From the NCBI RefSeq assembly GCF_011193355.1, contig NZ_CP049780.1, positions 6,051,798 to 6,115,797 of the forward strand: DNA of 64,000 nucleotides, in the 5' to 3' direction. The position numbers and the translations under genes are program-made. Below, in pieces: positions 49,018 through 57,337 of the stretch. Source of the stretch: Streptomyces sp. JB150 (GTDB taxonomy: Bacteria > Actinomycetota > Actinomycetes > Streptomycetales > Streptomycetaceae). Below the pieces are notes generated by a model, which had not been told where the DNA came from, searched no databases, and saw nothing but the letters and a program-made list of their open reading frames with translations. How positions within the stretch are numbered: the stretch's first letter is position 1; every line of letters begins with the position of its first letter.

Positions 49018-50339
49018 GGCAGCTCCGCGGTGATGACGGTGGGTCCCCCGAGGGGGCTGTCGACGTGCAGGGTCCCGTCGAGCGCCGCGACCCGGCCGCG
49101 CAGCCCGGTCAGCCCGCCGCCGGCCGGGTCCGCGCCGCCCGCGCCGTCGTCCTCGACCCGTACGGTGAGCCGGCCGGCACCGCGCACCACCCGCACCGAG
49201 ACCGCGGTGGCCGCGGCGTGCTTGACGGCGTTGGTGACGGCCTCGGACACCACGAAGTAGGCGGCCGTCTCCACGGGCCGGGGCAGCGGCCCGCCGGTCT
49301 CGCAGCGGATCCGCAGCGGCAGCGGGGAGCGCTCGGCCACCCCGCCCAGCGCCTCGGCGAGACCGAGGCTGTCCAGAGCCGACGGGTAGACGCGCCAGGC
49401 CACCTCCCGCAACTCGGTGAGCAGGCCCCGGGACTCCTCGTGCGCCTGGGCCAGCAGGGCGTCGGCGCGTTCGGGGTCGCGGCCGCGGCGGGCCCGGCCG
49501 AGCAGCATGGCCAGCGCGACCAGGCGTTGCTGGACCCCGTCGTGCAGATCGCGTTCGATGCGCCGCCGCTCGGCGTCCACCGCCGCCACGACCGCGGCCC
49601 GGCTCGCGGCCAGCTCGTCGATCCGCCGTCGCAGCAGCTCCCGCTCCGACGGGCCGAAGCACTCCCGGGCCGACCGGGCGTCGAGCGCGGCCAGCGAGCG
49701 CAGCCCCTGGAGGTCGAGGAAGAGCAGCACACCGCCCAGCACCACCTGGGTCAGCAGTTCCTCCCAGCCGACGCCGCCCCGCGCCACCGCGTACGCCAGC
49801 AGCCCGGCCAGCCCGGCGCCGAGCCCGAGCAGTCCGATCACCACGGCGGTCAGCAGGCCCGCCGCCGCGCGAAGCGCGACATAGCGCAGGACCTTGTCGT
49901 CGGACGCCGCGTAGTGCTCGGGGAAGCGGTCGCCGAAGTACACGGCGCGGCGGGCCCGTTCCAGCGCCGCGAGCCGGCGCACCCCGGCCATCAGCAGACC
50001 GAGGGCGTCCGGCCGGGTGCGCGGCCAGAGCAGGAAGGGGCCGAGGACGACTCCGGTGACGAGGAGATGGGCGGCGGCTGCCGGCGCGGTCGCACAGCCG
50101 AGCAGCACACCGAGCCAACGACGCGTCGACGCAACGGCGTTGCTCGCGTTCTCGGGCACGGGCCGAGAGCCTAGTGCGGCCCGCCCGGGCCGATCAACGC
50201 GGTCGCCTGTCGCGCCGGGCCGGTCGACGAGGTAGCCCTTCGCGTCAGCCGTCGCGCCGGACCGGTCGGCGTCGTCGCCGGCCACCCCGGGGACGCGCGT
50301 GTCAGCCGTCGCGCCGGGAAGGTCGGTGCCGTCAGTCAT
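49008..50339 (-). CDS. NarL-type sensor histidine kinase (HisKA_3)
   Basis: A 443-aa kinase. A ~65-residue disordered N-terminus with repeats of the type DRPGATGD precedes about four to five membrane helices (about 75-220), the dimerisation/phosphoacceptor segment ERRRIERDLHDGVQQRLVALAM (His phosphorylated) and a HATPase_c domain (AYFVVSEAVTNAVKHA N box, VRVEDDGAGG G1, GGGLTGLRGRVAALDG G2). No large extracellular sensor is present, so it probably senses the membrane. Its ATG overlaps the DedA stop by 8 bp. The DNA-level repeats behind the N-terminal tail leave the exact start slightly uncertain. Confidence 0.92.
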   Translation of the reverse strand: MTDGTDLPGATADTRVPGVAGDDADRSGATADAKGYLVDRPGATGDRVDRPGRAALGSRPVPENASNAVASTRRWLGVLLGCATAPAAAAHLLVTGVVLGPFLLWPRTRPDALGLLMAGVRRLAALERARRAVYFGDRFPEHYAASDDKVLRYVALRAAAGLLTAVVIGLLGLGAGLAGLLAYAVARGGVGWEELLTQVVLGGVLLFLDLQGLRSLAALDARSARECFGPSERELLRRRIDELAASRAAVVAAVDAERRRIERDLHDGVQQRLVALAMLLGRARRGRDPERADALLAQAHEESRGLLTELREVAWRVYPSALDSLGLAEALGGVAERSPLPLRIRCETGGPLPRPVETAAYFVVSEAVTNAVKHAAATAVSVRVVRGAGRLTVRVEDDGAGGADPAGGGLTGLRGRVAALDGTLHVDSPLGGPTVITAELPCA

Positions 50340-51000
50340 CGTGCCGGTGCCGGGCCGGGGCGCGGCGGCGTCCCTTCAGGCGTACGGTCACGTAGGCGGC
50401 CAGCGCCACGGCGGCCAGCACCACAACGGCCTTGCTGAGCAGCCCCACGTACTGGCCCACCACGTCCCAGCGGTCGCCCAGCCAGTAACCGGACAGCACC
50501 AGGACGCTGTTCCAGATCAGGCTGCCGATCGTGGTGAGCATGATGAACTGGGGCATCGGCATCCGCTCGACACCGGCCGGCACCGAGATCAGACTGCGGA
50601 AGACCGGCACCATCCGGCCCAGCAGGACCGCCTTGGTGCCGTGCCGGGCGAACCACTCCTCGGTGCGCTCCAGATCGGACGTCTTCACCAGCGGCAACCG
50701 CTCCCACAGCGCGTACAGCCGGTCGCGGCCCAGCAGCACGCCGATCCAGTACAGGGCGACCGCCCCGACCACCGAACCCAGCGTCGTCCACACCAGCGCC
50801 GACGTCAGGCTCAGCACGCCCTGCCCGGCGGCGAAGCCGGTCAGCGGCAGGATGACCTCGCTGGGCAGCGGCGGGAACAGGTTCTCCAGGGCGATGGCCA
50901 GGCCTGCTCCGGGGCCGCCCATGGTGTCCACGAGATCGGCGGCCCAGCCCGCGATGCCGTCCGCGGGCTGCTGAGGCGCCGCCAAAGTGTTCTGATGCAC
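50332..51000 (-). CDS. DedA-family membrane protein
   Basis: A 222-aa protein with about five membrane segments and the DedA/SNARE-associated signatures ENLFPPLPSEVILPLTGFAAGQG and EEWFARHGTKAVLLGRMVPVFRSLISVPAGVERMP (the reentrant G-x(n)-R-x-x-P motif). DedA proteins include lipid scramblases and polyprenyl-phosphate recyclers. It is the first gene of an operon with a membrane-sensing histidine kinase and response regulator, which suggests a membrane-homeostasis or envelope-stress role. The divergent region to its right contains two hairpins. Confidence 0.92.
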   Translation of the reverse strand: MHQNTLAAPQQPADGIAGWAADLVDTMGGPGAGLAIALENLFPPLPSEVILPLTGFAAGQGVLSLTSALVWTTLGSVVGAVALYWIGVLLGRDRLYALWERLPLVKTSDLERTEEWFARHGTKAVLLGRMVPVFRSLISVPAGVERMPMPQFIMLTTIGSLIWNSVLVLSGYWLGDRWDVVGQYVGLLSKAVVVLAAVALAAYVTVRLKGRRRAPARHRHDD

Positions 51001-51132
51001 GGTGAGGTCTCCAAGCCGGTGGGGGATCGGTCACCCTTTACGGGTGCCCCGACCGGACCAACCTAGAAAATCGCAGTTCAAGTCCGGTATGAGGGGGGCC
51101 ACCCGATGTGCCGCGGGTCCCCGCACCGCCAC

Positions 51133-51183
51133 CCTGCGGAAAACCGCAGGCGCCTGCCGGGTTGGGGCGGACCGCGGCAGGCG
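51133..51183. promoter_or_regulatory. Two adjacent hairpins in the divergent dedA region
   Basis: The first is CCTGCGG-AAAA-CCGCAGG (51133-51150). The second has 9-bp arms (51151-51159 with 51175-51183, CGCCTGCCG). They abut each other and lie 78-128 bp before the ATG at 51261, where they may form an attenuator or a 5'-UTR element. Confidence 0.5.
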
Positions 51184-51260
51184 GGAACCGCCGGGGTGCC
51201 CGGCGCACTCTTCCTGAGCGGGTCGGAACTGCCGGACCGCGCACAGGTACGGGGGTTGGG

Positions 51261-52364
51261 ATGAGCCGTGTGCTCTATGGCGAGCGGTCGTGGAACCCGC
51301 TGGCGCGCACCGTCGAGCTGACCGAGGACGCGCTGCGCAGAGGCGGCCGGGTCACACCGCCGGGCGAGCTGAACCTCGCCGCGATGGCGGAGGCGTTCCG
51401 GCGCGGGTACTGGCTCGGCGGCGGCGGGACGGAACGCCCGCTGGGCCACCTGCCCGACGGACCCGGCGTCGTGCCCGTGACCCGCGCCACCGGCACCACC
51501 CGGCCGCTGAAGGCGCGCCGGGCCGTGCAGTTCGCCCACGCGCTGGGGGAGTGGGCGGTACGGCGCTGCGGCGGACCCGAGGGGGTGGCCGCGCTGGCGG
51601 ACCGGGCCCGCGCCGAGGGCGTACCGCTGTGGATCGCCCGCCGGCACGCGCCGGGACCCGCCGGGCCGGTCACGGTCGCCGTCGACCGGAACCTGGTGCG
51701 CGTGGACGTGTGGGGCCCGGGCGCCCCCGTCGTACGGCTGCGGGCGCCGTTCGGCTTCCACGGGCACGGCCAAGGGCACGGGTACGGCCACGGGCACGAG
51801 CCGTCGAAGGGGCTGCGGCTGACCGTCGGCGACGTCGCGGCGGAGCTGGACCTCGCGCGCGCGAAGCGCAGGTCCAAGCGGCGGGTGGAGGTACGACTGC
51901 CCGGCGTGCGCTGGGAGTTGCGGCGGGAGAACGCGCGCAGTTCGCGGCTGCTGCGCGACGAACGGCCCGTCGCCCTCCTGACCCGCCCGCGGGGGCGGCC
52001 GGTGCCCGAGCCCGGCAGTGTGCTGGTGCCGCTCACGCCCGTGCGGTACGAGAGTCCCGACCCGCTGGACGCCGTCATGGCGCAGCTCTTCGCCGTCGCC
52101 TTCGGGATCGGGGACACCACGGGGGCGGCGCGGTTCCGGGCCGAGCGGCGGCGCCGGACGAACGGCGGGGAGCCGGTCGCCGCCGACGAGTGGTGGGACC
52201 GCCCCTGGTTCAGCAACCTCGGCCGGGGAGGCGAGGACAACGAGCCCGGCGGCGCCGACGGCTGGGGCGCGGACGGCGGCGAGGGCGGCGACTCCGGCGG
52301 AGGAGACGGCGGAGGCGGTGACGGCGGCGGGGACGGCGGTGGCGGTGGCGGTGGTGGCGACTGA
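51261..52364 (+). CDS. Unknown protein with poly-Gly C-terminus, 367 aa
   Basis: This resembles actinobacterial proteins with a Gly-rich tail, although I do not recognise a named domain in the body. It starts SRVLYGERSWNPLARTVELTEDALRRGGRVTPPGELNLAAMAEAFRRGYWLGGG and has no signal peptide or membrane helix. A His/Gly-rich loop (HGHGQGHGYGHGHE near residue 170) could bind metal. The last ~45 residues are almost all Gly, Asp and Ala. The ATG at 51261 follows GGGGGTTGGG. It is divergent from dedA. No function is proposed. Confidence 0.7.
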   Translation: MSRVLYGERSWNPLARTVELTEDALRRGGRVTPPGELNLAAMAEAFRRGYWLGGGGTERPLGHLPDGPGVVPVTRATGTTRPLKARRAVQFAHALGEWAVRRCGGPEGVAALADRARAEGVPLWIARRHAPGPAGPVTVAVDRNLVRVDVWGPGAPVVRLRAPFGFHGHGQGHGYGHGHEPSKGLRLTVGDVAAELDLARAKRRSKRRVEVRLPGVRWELRRENARSSRLLRDERPVALLTRPRGRPVPEPGSVLVPLTPVRYESPDPLDAVMAQLFAVAFGIGDTTGAARFRAERRRRTNGGEPVAADEWWDRPWFSNLGRGGEDNEPGGADGWGADGGEGGDSGGGDGGGGDGGGDGGGGGGGGD

Positions 52365-52383
52365 CGACGCCCCGCCCCGCCGC

Positions 52384-52538
52384 CGGACGCCGCTGCTCGG
52401 AGGGGGGGTCCGCTGCCGGGCGGGCCGCCGTGCCGGAAGGGGTTGGCCGTCGGGGGGGGGCGGGTCCGCCGTCGGACGGGCCGCTGCTCGGAGGGGATCC
52501 GCTGCCGGACGGGCCGCCGTGCGGAGGGGATCCGCCAG
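52384..52538. repeat. Degenerate ~33-bp tandem repeats
   Basis: About four copies built on CGGACGGGCCGC(T/C)G...GGAGGGGATCCG occur; the last two (52473-52505 and 52506-52538) are best conserved. They lie between convergent genes, with G runs of up to nine and ten bases. Confidence 0.6.
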
Positions 52539-52603
52539 CGGCCCGGTCGCCTCCCCGAGGGAGACCACTCACCGACCGGTCCCCTCCCACCGGACATCCC
52601 CGC

Positions 52604-53452
52604 TTACCGGTCCGTCCCCGCAGGGAGTCCGCTGCGCCGCAGCAACCCCCGCGTGATACCTGCCAGTTCGCGCGGCGCCGAGTGATTGAGGGCGTGTCCG
52701 GCTCCGGGGACCTCGGCCGGCCGGCCGTCCGGCAGCAGCCGGGTGACCTCCTCGGCCCAGGCGCGCGGCACGATCGGGTCCCGCGACCCGCGGGCCACCA
52801 CGACGGGGGTGCGCAGATGGCGCAGCTTGCGTTCGACCGGATCGTGCAGCGCGAACCGGTAGGTCGCGAGCGCGCGCCGCAGCCCGCAGTCGGCGTAGCT
52901 CGCCACCAGCGCCGGCATCAGCGATGGCCGCTCCGCGGGCGCGTCGGCCAGCAGGCGCAACAGCTGCCGCGGAGTCGTACGGGCGTGGCGGTCGAACGTC
53001 GGGCCGATCAGCACCACCGGGCCGACCAGTTCGGGGGAGTGCACCGCGAGGTCCACGACGACCTGGCAGCCGACCGAGTTGGCGACGAGGACCGCGGGCC
53101 CTCGGCCGGTGACCCGCATCCAGTCGGCGAGCGCCAGCGACAGCTGCCGTACGTCCAGCGCGCGCGCCGGGCCACGGGTGCGCCCGAACCCTGGCAGGTC
53201 GACCGCGACGGTCCGCAGCCGCGGTGCGAGGGCGCGGGCGAACGGCAGCCAGTAACGGTGCGAGCAGCCGAGCCCGTGGACGCACACCACCTCGGGGGCG
53301 TCCCGCGGACCGAGGACGGCCGCGTGCACGCGGGTGCCGGCCGCGGCGGTGAACTCGTGCGCGGACCACGCCGACCGCGCCGGCCGCGCGGACCACGCCG
53401 GCCGCGCGGACCCTGCCAACCGCGCCGACCCGGCCGACCCCGCGGCCCACAC
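52604..53452 (-). CDS. Alpha/beta hydrolase
   Basis: A 282-aa alpha/beta-fold hydrolase. The oxyanion region is VCVHGLGCSHRYWLPF, the nucleophile elbow is VLVANSVGCQVVVDLA (Ser in N-S-V-G-C), and the acid and His lie in GSRDPIVPRAW and VPGAGHALNHSAP. The N-terminal ~35 residues are a low-complexity repeat of GSARxA/WSARPA units encoded by near-identical 12- to 15-bp DNA repeats, probably non-functional padding. The GTG at 53452 starts 2 bp after the SDR stop, so both genes are cotranscribed. The substrate is unknown; ester or lactone hydrolysis paired with the reductase is possible. Confidence 0.85.
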   Translation of the reverse strand: MWAAGSAGSARLAGSARPAWSARPARSAWSAHEFTAAAGTRVHAAVLGPRDAPEVVCVHGLGCSHRYWLPFARALAPRLRTVAVDLPGFGRTRGPARALDVRQLSLALADWMRVTGRGPAVLVANSVGCQVVVDLAVHSPELVGPVVLIGPTFDRHARTTPRQLLRLLADAPAERPSLMPALVASYADCGLRRALATYRFALHDPVERKLRHLRTPVVVARGSRDPIVPRAWAEEVTRLLPDGRPAEVPGAGHALNHSAPRELAGITRGLLRRSGLPAGTDR

Positions 53453-53454
53453 GC

Positions 53455-54432
53455 TCAACGAGGCACGACCCGTCGCACCACGCCCGCCACCACACCCGCC
53501 GTCACGGTCGCGGCGGCCAGCCGGCGCACGGCCGTGCGGCGCCGACCACCCCACCCGCCGTGCGTGGCGCCCGGACCCGGCGCCGGCGCGTGCAGGTTGC
53601 CGTGTCCGGCCGGAGCGGTCTCCGTGCGCGACAGATGAGTCTTGTCCACCTGCCGTGCCATCATCCGCTCGACCATGCCGGGCATCATCCGCGACTCCAG
53701 CACCATCGACCGGCCCATGGGCCCGACCACGACCTCCCGGCGGGGCGCCCGCACCAGGTCCACGACGGCCCGCGCGACCCGCTCGGGGCTGTAGACCGGG
53801 GGCATCGCGACCGGTTTGCGGCCGGTGTGGTTCGCGGCGTGCTCGAACAGCGGGGTGTCGATCGTCGCGGGCAGCACGGTGCACACGTGAATGTGCTTCG
53901 CCTTCTCCAGCAGCAGCTCCTGCCGCAGGCTCGCGCCGAGCGCCCGTACGGCGTGCTTGGACATGCCGTAGGCGTGGGTGTACGGCTGGCTGACCACGCC
54001 CACGATGGACGAGACGTTCACCAGCGTGCCGCGGCCCTGCTCCCGCATCACCCCCAGCGCGGCGCGGGCACCGTGGACGTAACCCATCACGTTCACGTCG
54101 AATACCCGGCGGATGTCCTCCAGGGGAGTTACCTGGAAGGGCCCGAACACGGTGACGGCCGCCGCGTTGACCCACACGTCGACGCGGCCGAACCGCTCCA
54201 CCGCGCGCCAGGCGAGGTCCTCGACCGCGGCGGCGTCCGTCACGTCGGTCGGTACGGCGAGGGCCTGGGCGCCGCGGTGGCTCTCGCACTCCCGCCGGAC
54301 CGCCTCCAGCGCCTCCTCGTTCCGTGCGGCGAGGACCACCGGGCAGCCCTTGCGCGCGAAGGCGAGGGCGGTGGCCCGCCCGATACCGCTGGACGCTCCG
54401 GTGACGACGACCACGGAATCACGTACACGCAT
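53455..54432 (-). CDS. Short-chain dehydrogenase/reductase with C-terminal membrane anchor
   Basis: A 325-aa SDR: NAD(P) motif VVVTGASSGIGRA at the N-terminus, NAA motif (VNAAAV), catalytic Ser in VNVSSIVG and Y-x3-K in HAYGMSKHAV. After about residue 250 there is an extra tail with a basic segment and a hydrophobic stretch (LAAATVTAGVVAGVVRRV), probably membrane-associated. The ATG at 54432 has GGAGAGG upstream. The substrate is unknown. It is followed directly by the alpha/beta hydrolase. Similar SDRs in Streptomyces lie near stress-related membrane proteins such as the SPW gene next door. Confidence 0.9.
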   Translation of the reverse strand: MRVRDSVVVVTGASSGIGRATALAFARKGCPVVLAARNEEALEAVRRECESHRGAQALAVPTDVTDAAAVEDLAWRAVERFGRVDVWVNAAAVTVFGPFQVTPLEDIRRVFDVNVMGYVHGARAALGVMREQGRGTLVNVSSIVGVVSQPYTHAYGMSKHAVRALGASLRQELLLEKAKHIHVCTVLPATIDTPLFEHAANHTGRKPVAMPPVYSPERVARAVVDLVRAPRREVVVGPMGRSMVLESRMMPGMVERMMARQVDKTHLSRTETAPAGHGNLHAPAPGPGATHGGWGGRRRTAVRRLAAATVTAGVVAGVVRRVVPR

Positions 54433-54646
54433 GTCGGCCTCTCCTCGGCGGGCGGCTGGCTGGGTCGCCGGGGCGAGTACCCCCCTCGCGTCCCGGCCAC
54501 GCGGCGCCTCGGCGGGCCGCCCGCGAATCCGGGCGGCCCGCCTGGCCCGCGTCGGCCAGGTCGGGGGTCCGGTCGCGGTTGGGCCGTCGCGACAGGGGGG
54601 TACTCGTGGGCCGGACGAAACCCACGGAGCCTGGGAGGTGAGGGGC

Positions 54647-55111
54647 GTGACAACCTCTCCGAGGTCGTCGATGGAGACCCATCCCGACATCATCGACATG
54701 CGCAACCGCCACGAGATGGCGGAGCGCGCCACCAGCACGCCCAAGGCGCAGGCCATCGAGACGATGGCCCTGCTCACCGGGGTGTACCTGGCGGCCTCCC
54801 CGTGGATCGCGGGGTTCAGCAATCTGACGACTCTGGCGGTCACGAACCTGATCGTCGGCATCGCCTACGCCGTGCTCATGAGCGGCGGTTTCGGCCGTGC
54901 GTACGAGCGTACGCACAGCATGGCGTGGGCGGCCTGCGCGCTGGGCGCGTGGACCATCATCGCGCCGTGGGTCGTCGCCGGCGACGTCAGCACGACGAGG
55001 ACGGTCTGGAACAACATCATCGTCGGTGTCATCGCGATGCTGCTGGGCCTGGCGGCCAGCGCGGCCTCCGGTAAGCGGCGGTCGTCGCGGGGTCAGGACC
55101 GTACGGCCTGA
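54647..55111 (+). CDS. SPW-repeat membrane protein
   Basis: A 154-aa integral membrane protein with two SPW-type repeats: YLAASPWIAGFSNLTTLAVTNLIVGIAYAVL and WTIIAPWVVAGDVSTTRTVWNNIIVGVIAMLLGL, i.e. four helices. The GTG at 54647 is chosen over the ATG at 54671 because GGGAGG lies seven bases before it. The N-terminal ~30 residues are hydrophilic (METHPDIIDMRNRHEMAERA). Function unknown; the family is common in actinobacteria. Confidence 0.87.
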   Translation: MTTSPRSSMETHPDIIDMRNRHEMAERATSTPKAQAIETMALLTGVYLAASPWIAGFSNLTTLAVTNLIVGIAYAVLMSGGFGRAYERTHSMAWAACALGAWTIIAPWVVAGDVSTTRTVWNNIIVGVIAMLLGLAASAASGKRRSSRGQDRTA

Positions 55112-55552
55112 GCGCAGGACCGCGACACCCGATCCCCGTGGCAGGGCGACGCGCTGGACCTCAGTCGGTCGGGATCCGCGACCGGATCCCCGAACGTGCT
55201 GCCGGTCCGGCGCGTCCGCCGTGACGGGAGCCGGCCGGCGGGAGCCCGTCGAGCCGGCCGGCGGGACCCCGTCGACCGGGCCTGGGACTCCGCCCCCGCG
55301 CGACGCAGGGGCATACCCGCGCACCCCCTGGGAACTCAGTGCACTGCACAGCCGAGCCGAGCATCCGCCCAGGGCCGGTCCTTTCCCCTGGTCGCGGGCG
55401 CCCGGCACCTCCAGGAGTGACGTGATCTTGGGCATACGAGTATGGGATGAGACCGATGTCCACCAGCCGTACGCGAAGCGACACGCGCGCCGACGCGTGA
55501 ACCGGCACCGCCGACGACGGCCCGGTGCCGCGCGGACGGGAGGCGGTGCGCC
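55112..55552. promoter_or_regulatory. 441-bp upstream region of the asnO-like gene
   Basis: No gene is supported. It contains a direct 23-bp repeat (55228-55250 and 55251-55273, GAGCCGGCCGGCGGGA core) and the 10-bp palindrome CAGTGCACTG near 55338-55347. The promoter of the downstream operon should be in the right half. Confidence 0.45.
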
Positions 55553-57337
55553 ATGTGCGGTCTGAGCGGCGAGATCCGCTTCGACGGCCGGTCGCCCGAC
55601 ACGGCGGCCGTCGCACGCATGACGGACCGGCTCGCCGACCGCGGCCCCGACGGACAGGGCGCCTGGACACGCGGCGCGGTCGCGCTCGGGCACCGGCGAC
55701 TGAAGATCATCGACCTCTCGGACCGCGGGGCGCAGCCCATGACGGACGCCCGGGACGAGGTCACCGGCGTCTTCAACGGCTGCGTCTACAACTATCCGGA
55801 ACTGCGGGACGAACTGCGCCGGCTCGGCCACCGCTTCACCTCCACGTCCGACACGGAGGTCGTGCTCAACGCCTACCTGGAGTGGGGCACCGCGTGCGTG
55901 GAGCGCTTCCGCGGCATGTTCGCCTTCGCGATCGTCGAGCACCGCACCGGCCGCGTCGTCCTCGCCCGGGACCGGCTCGGCATCAAGCCCCTCTACCTGG
56001 CGCGGACACCGGGCCGGCTGCGGTTCGCCTCCACGCTGCCCGCCCTCCTCGCCGCCGGAGACGTGGACACCTCCCTCGACCCGGTGGCCCTCCACCAGTA
56101 CCTGAGCTGGCACGCCACGGTCGCGGCGCCCCGCACCGTCCTCAACGGCGTGCGCAAGCTCCCCCCGGCCACCGTCCGGGTCATGGAACCCGACGGCAGC
56201 CACCGGGACCACCGCTACTGGCAGCCCTCGTACACCCGCCGCCCCGAGCACGCCGGCATGGGCGCCGACGAATGGCGTGACGCCGTCCTCGACGCCCTGC
56301 GCACGGCCGTGCGGCGCCGGATGGTGGCCGACGTGCCGGTGGGCGTCCTGCTCTCCGGCGGCCTCGACTCCAGCCTGATCGTCGCCCTGCTGGCCGACGA
56401 GGGCCAGCGCGACCTGAGGACGTTCAGCGTCGGCTTCGAGGCGGAGGGCGGCGAGAAGGGCGACGAGTTCCGCTACTCCGACCTGGTCGCCCGCGAGTTC
56501 GGCACCGACCACCGCCGGCTGATGGTGCCCTCCGAGCGCGTGTCGACGGCGCTGGACGCCGCGGTCGCCGCCATGAGCGAACCCATGATCAGCCACGACG
56601 TCGTCGCCTTCCACCTGCTGTCCGAACAGGTCTCCCAGGAGGTCAAGGTCGTCCAGAGCGGGCAGGGCGCCGACGAGGTGTTCGCCGGCTACCACTGGTA
56701 CCCGCGGCTGGCCGAGGTCCCCCGCGAGGAGGAACCGGAGCGGTACGCCGAGACGTACTTCGACCGGCCGCACGCGGACATGGCCCGCATCCTGCGGCCC
56801 GAACTCCTCCTCGACGAGGACGTCTCCGCCCGCTTCGTACGGGAGCACATGGCGGCGCCCGGCGCGCAGACCGCCCTCGACGCGGCGTTGCGCCTCGACA
56901 CGCACGTCATGCTCGTCGACGACCCCGTCAAGCGCGTCGACAACATGACCATGGCCTGGGGCCTGGAGGCCCGCGTCCCGTTCCTCGACCACGAACTGGT
57001 GGAACTCGCGGCGGCCTGCCCGCCGGAGCTGAAACTCGCCGACGGCGGCAAGGGCGTGCTCAAGGAGGCGGGCCGCAAGCTGCTGCCCCACGAGGTCGTC
57101 GACCGCCCCAAGGGGTACTTCCCGGTGCCGGCCATCCGGCACATGGCGGGACCCGTCCTGGAGCGGGTGCGCGAGGCGCTCCACGCCCCGGAGGCGAAGC
57201 AGCGCGGGCTGTTCCGCGACGAGTACGTCGCCGAACTCCTCGCGGCACCCGACGAGCACCGCACCAGGCGGGGCGCGAACGCCCTGTGGCAGACGGCTTT
57301 GCTGGAGATATGGCTACAGACCCACGGCATCAGGTGA
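55553..57337 (+). CDS. asnO: AsnO-type glutamine amidotransferase (N-acetylglutaminylglutamine amidotransferase-like)
   Basis: A 594-aa class-II amidotransferase. The N-terminal glutaminase domain starts MCGLSGEIRF with C2 as the nucleophile, and contains RLKIIDLSDRGAQPM and FNGCVYNY. The C-terminal asparagine-synthetase domain holds the PP-loop LSGGLDSSL (near 270), VVQSGQGADEVFAGY and DNMTMAWGLEARVPFLDHELVELA. In several bacteria this subfamily amidates N-acetylglutaminylglutamine to make the osmolyte NAGGN. The partner ATP-grasp/GNAT ligase is absent, but a peptidase overlaps the 3' end and a YbdK-type ligase lies beyond. Subfamily assignment is from overall similarity as I recall it; asparagine synthetase is the alternative. 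Confidence 0.82.
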   Translation: MCGLSGEIRFDGRSPDTAAVARMTDRLADRGPDGQGAWTRGAVALGHRRLKIIDLSDRGAQPMTDARDEVTGVFNGCVYNYPELRDELRRLGHRFTSTSDTEVVLNAYLEWGTACVERFRGMFAFAIVEHRTGRVVLARDRLGIKPLYLARTPGRLRFASTLPALLAAGDVDTSLDPVALHQYLSWHATVAAPRTVLNGVRKLPPATVRVMEPDGSHRDHRYWQPSYTRRPEHAGMGADEWRDAVLDALRTAVRRRMVADVPVGVLLSGGLDSSLIVALLADEGQRDLRTFSVGFEAEGGEKGDEFRYSDLVAREFGTDHRRLMVPSERVSTALDAAVAAMSEPMISHDVVAFHLLSEQVSQEVKVVQSGQGADEVFAGYHWYPRLAEVPREEEPERYAETYFDRPHADMARILRPELLLDEDVSARFVREHMAAPGAQTALDAALRLDTHVMLVDDPVKRVDNMTMAWGLEARVPFLDHELVELAAACPPELKLADGGKGVLKEAGRKLLPHEVVDRPKGYFPVPAIRHMAGPVLERVREALHAPEAKQRGLFRDEYVAELLAAPDEHRTRRGANALWQTALLEIWLQTHGIR

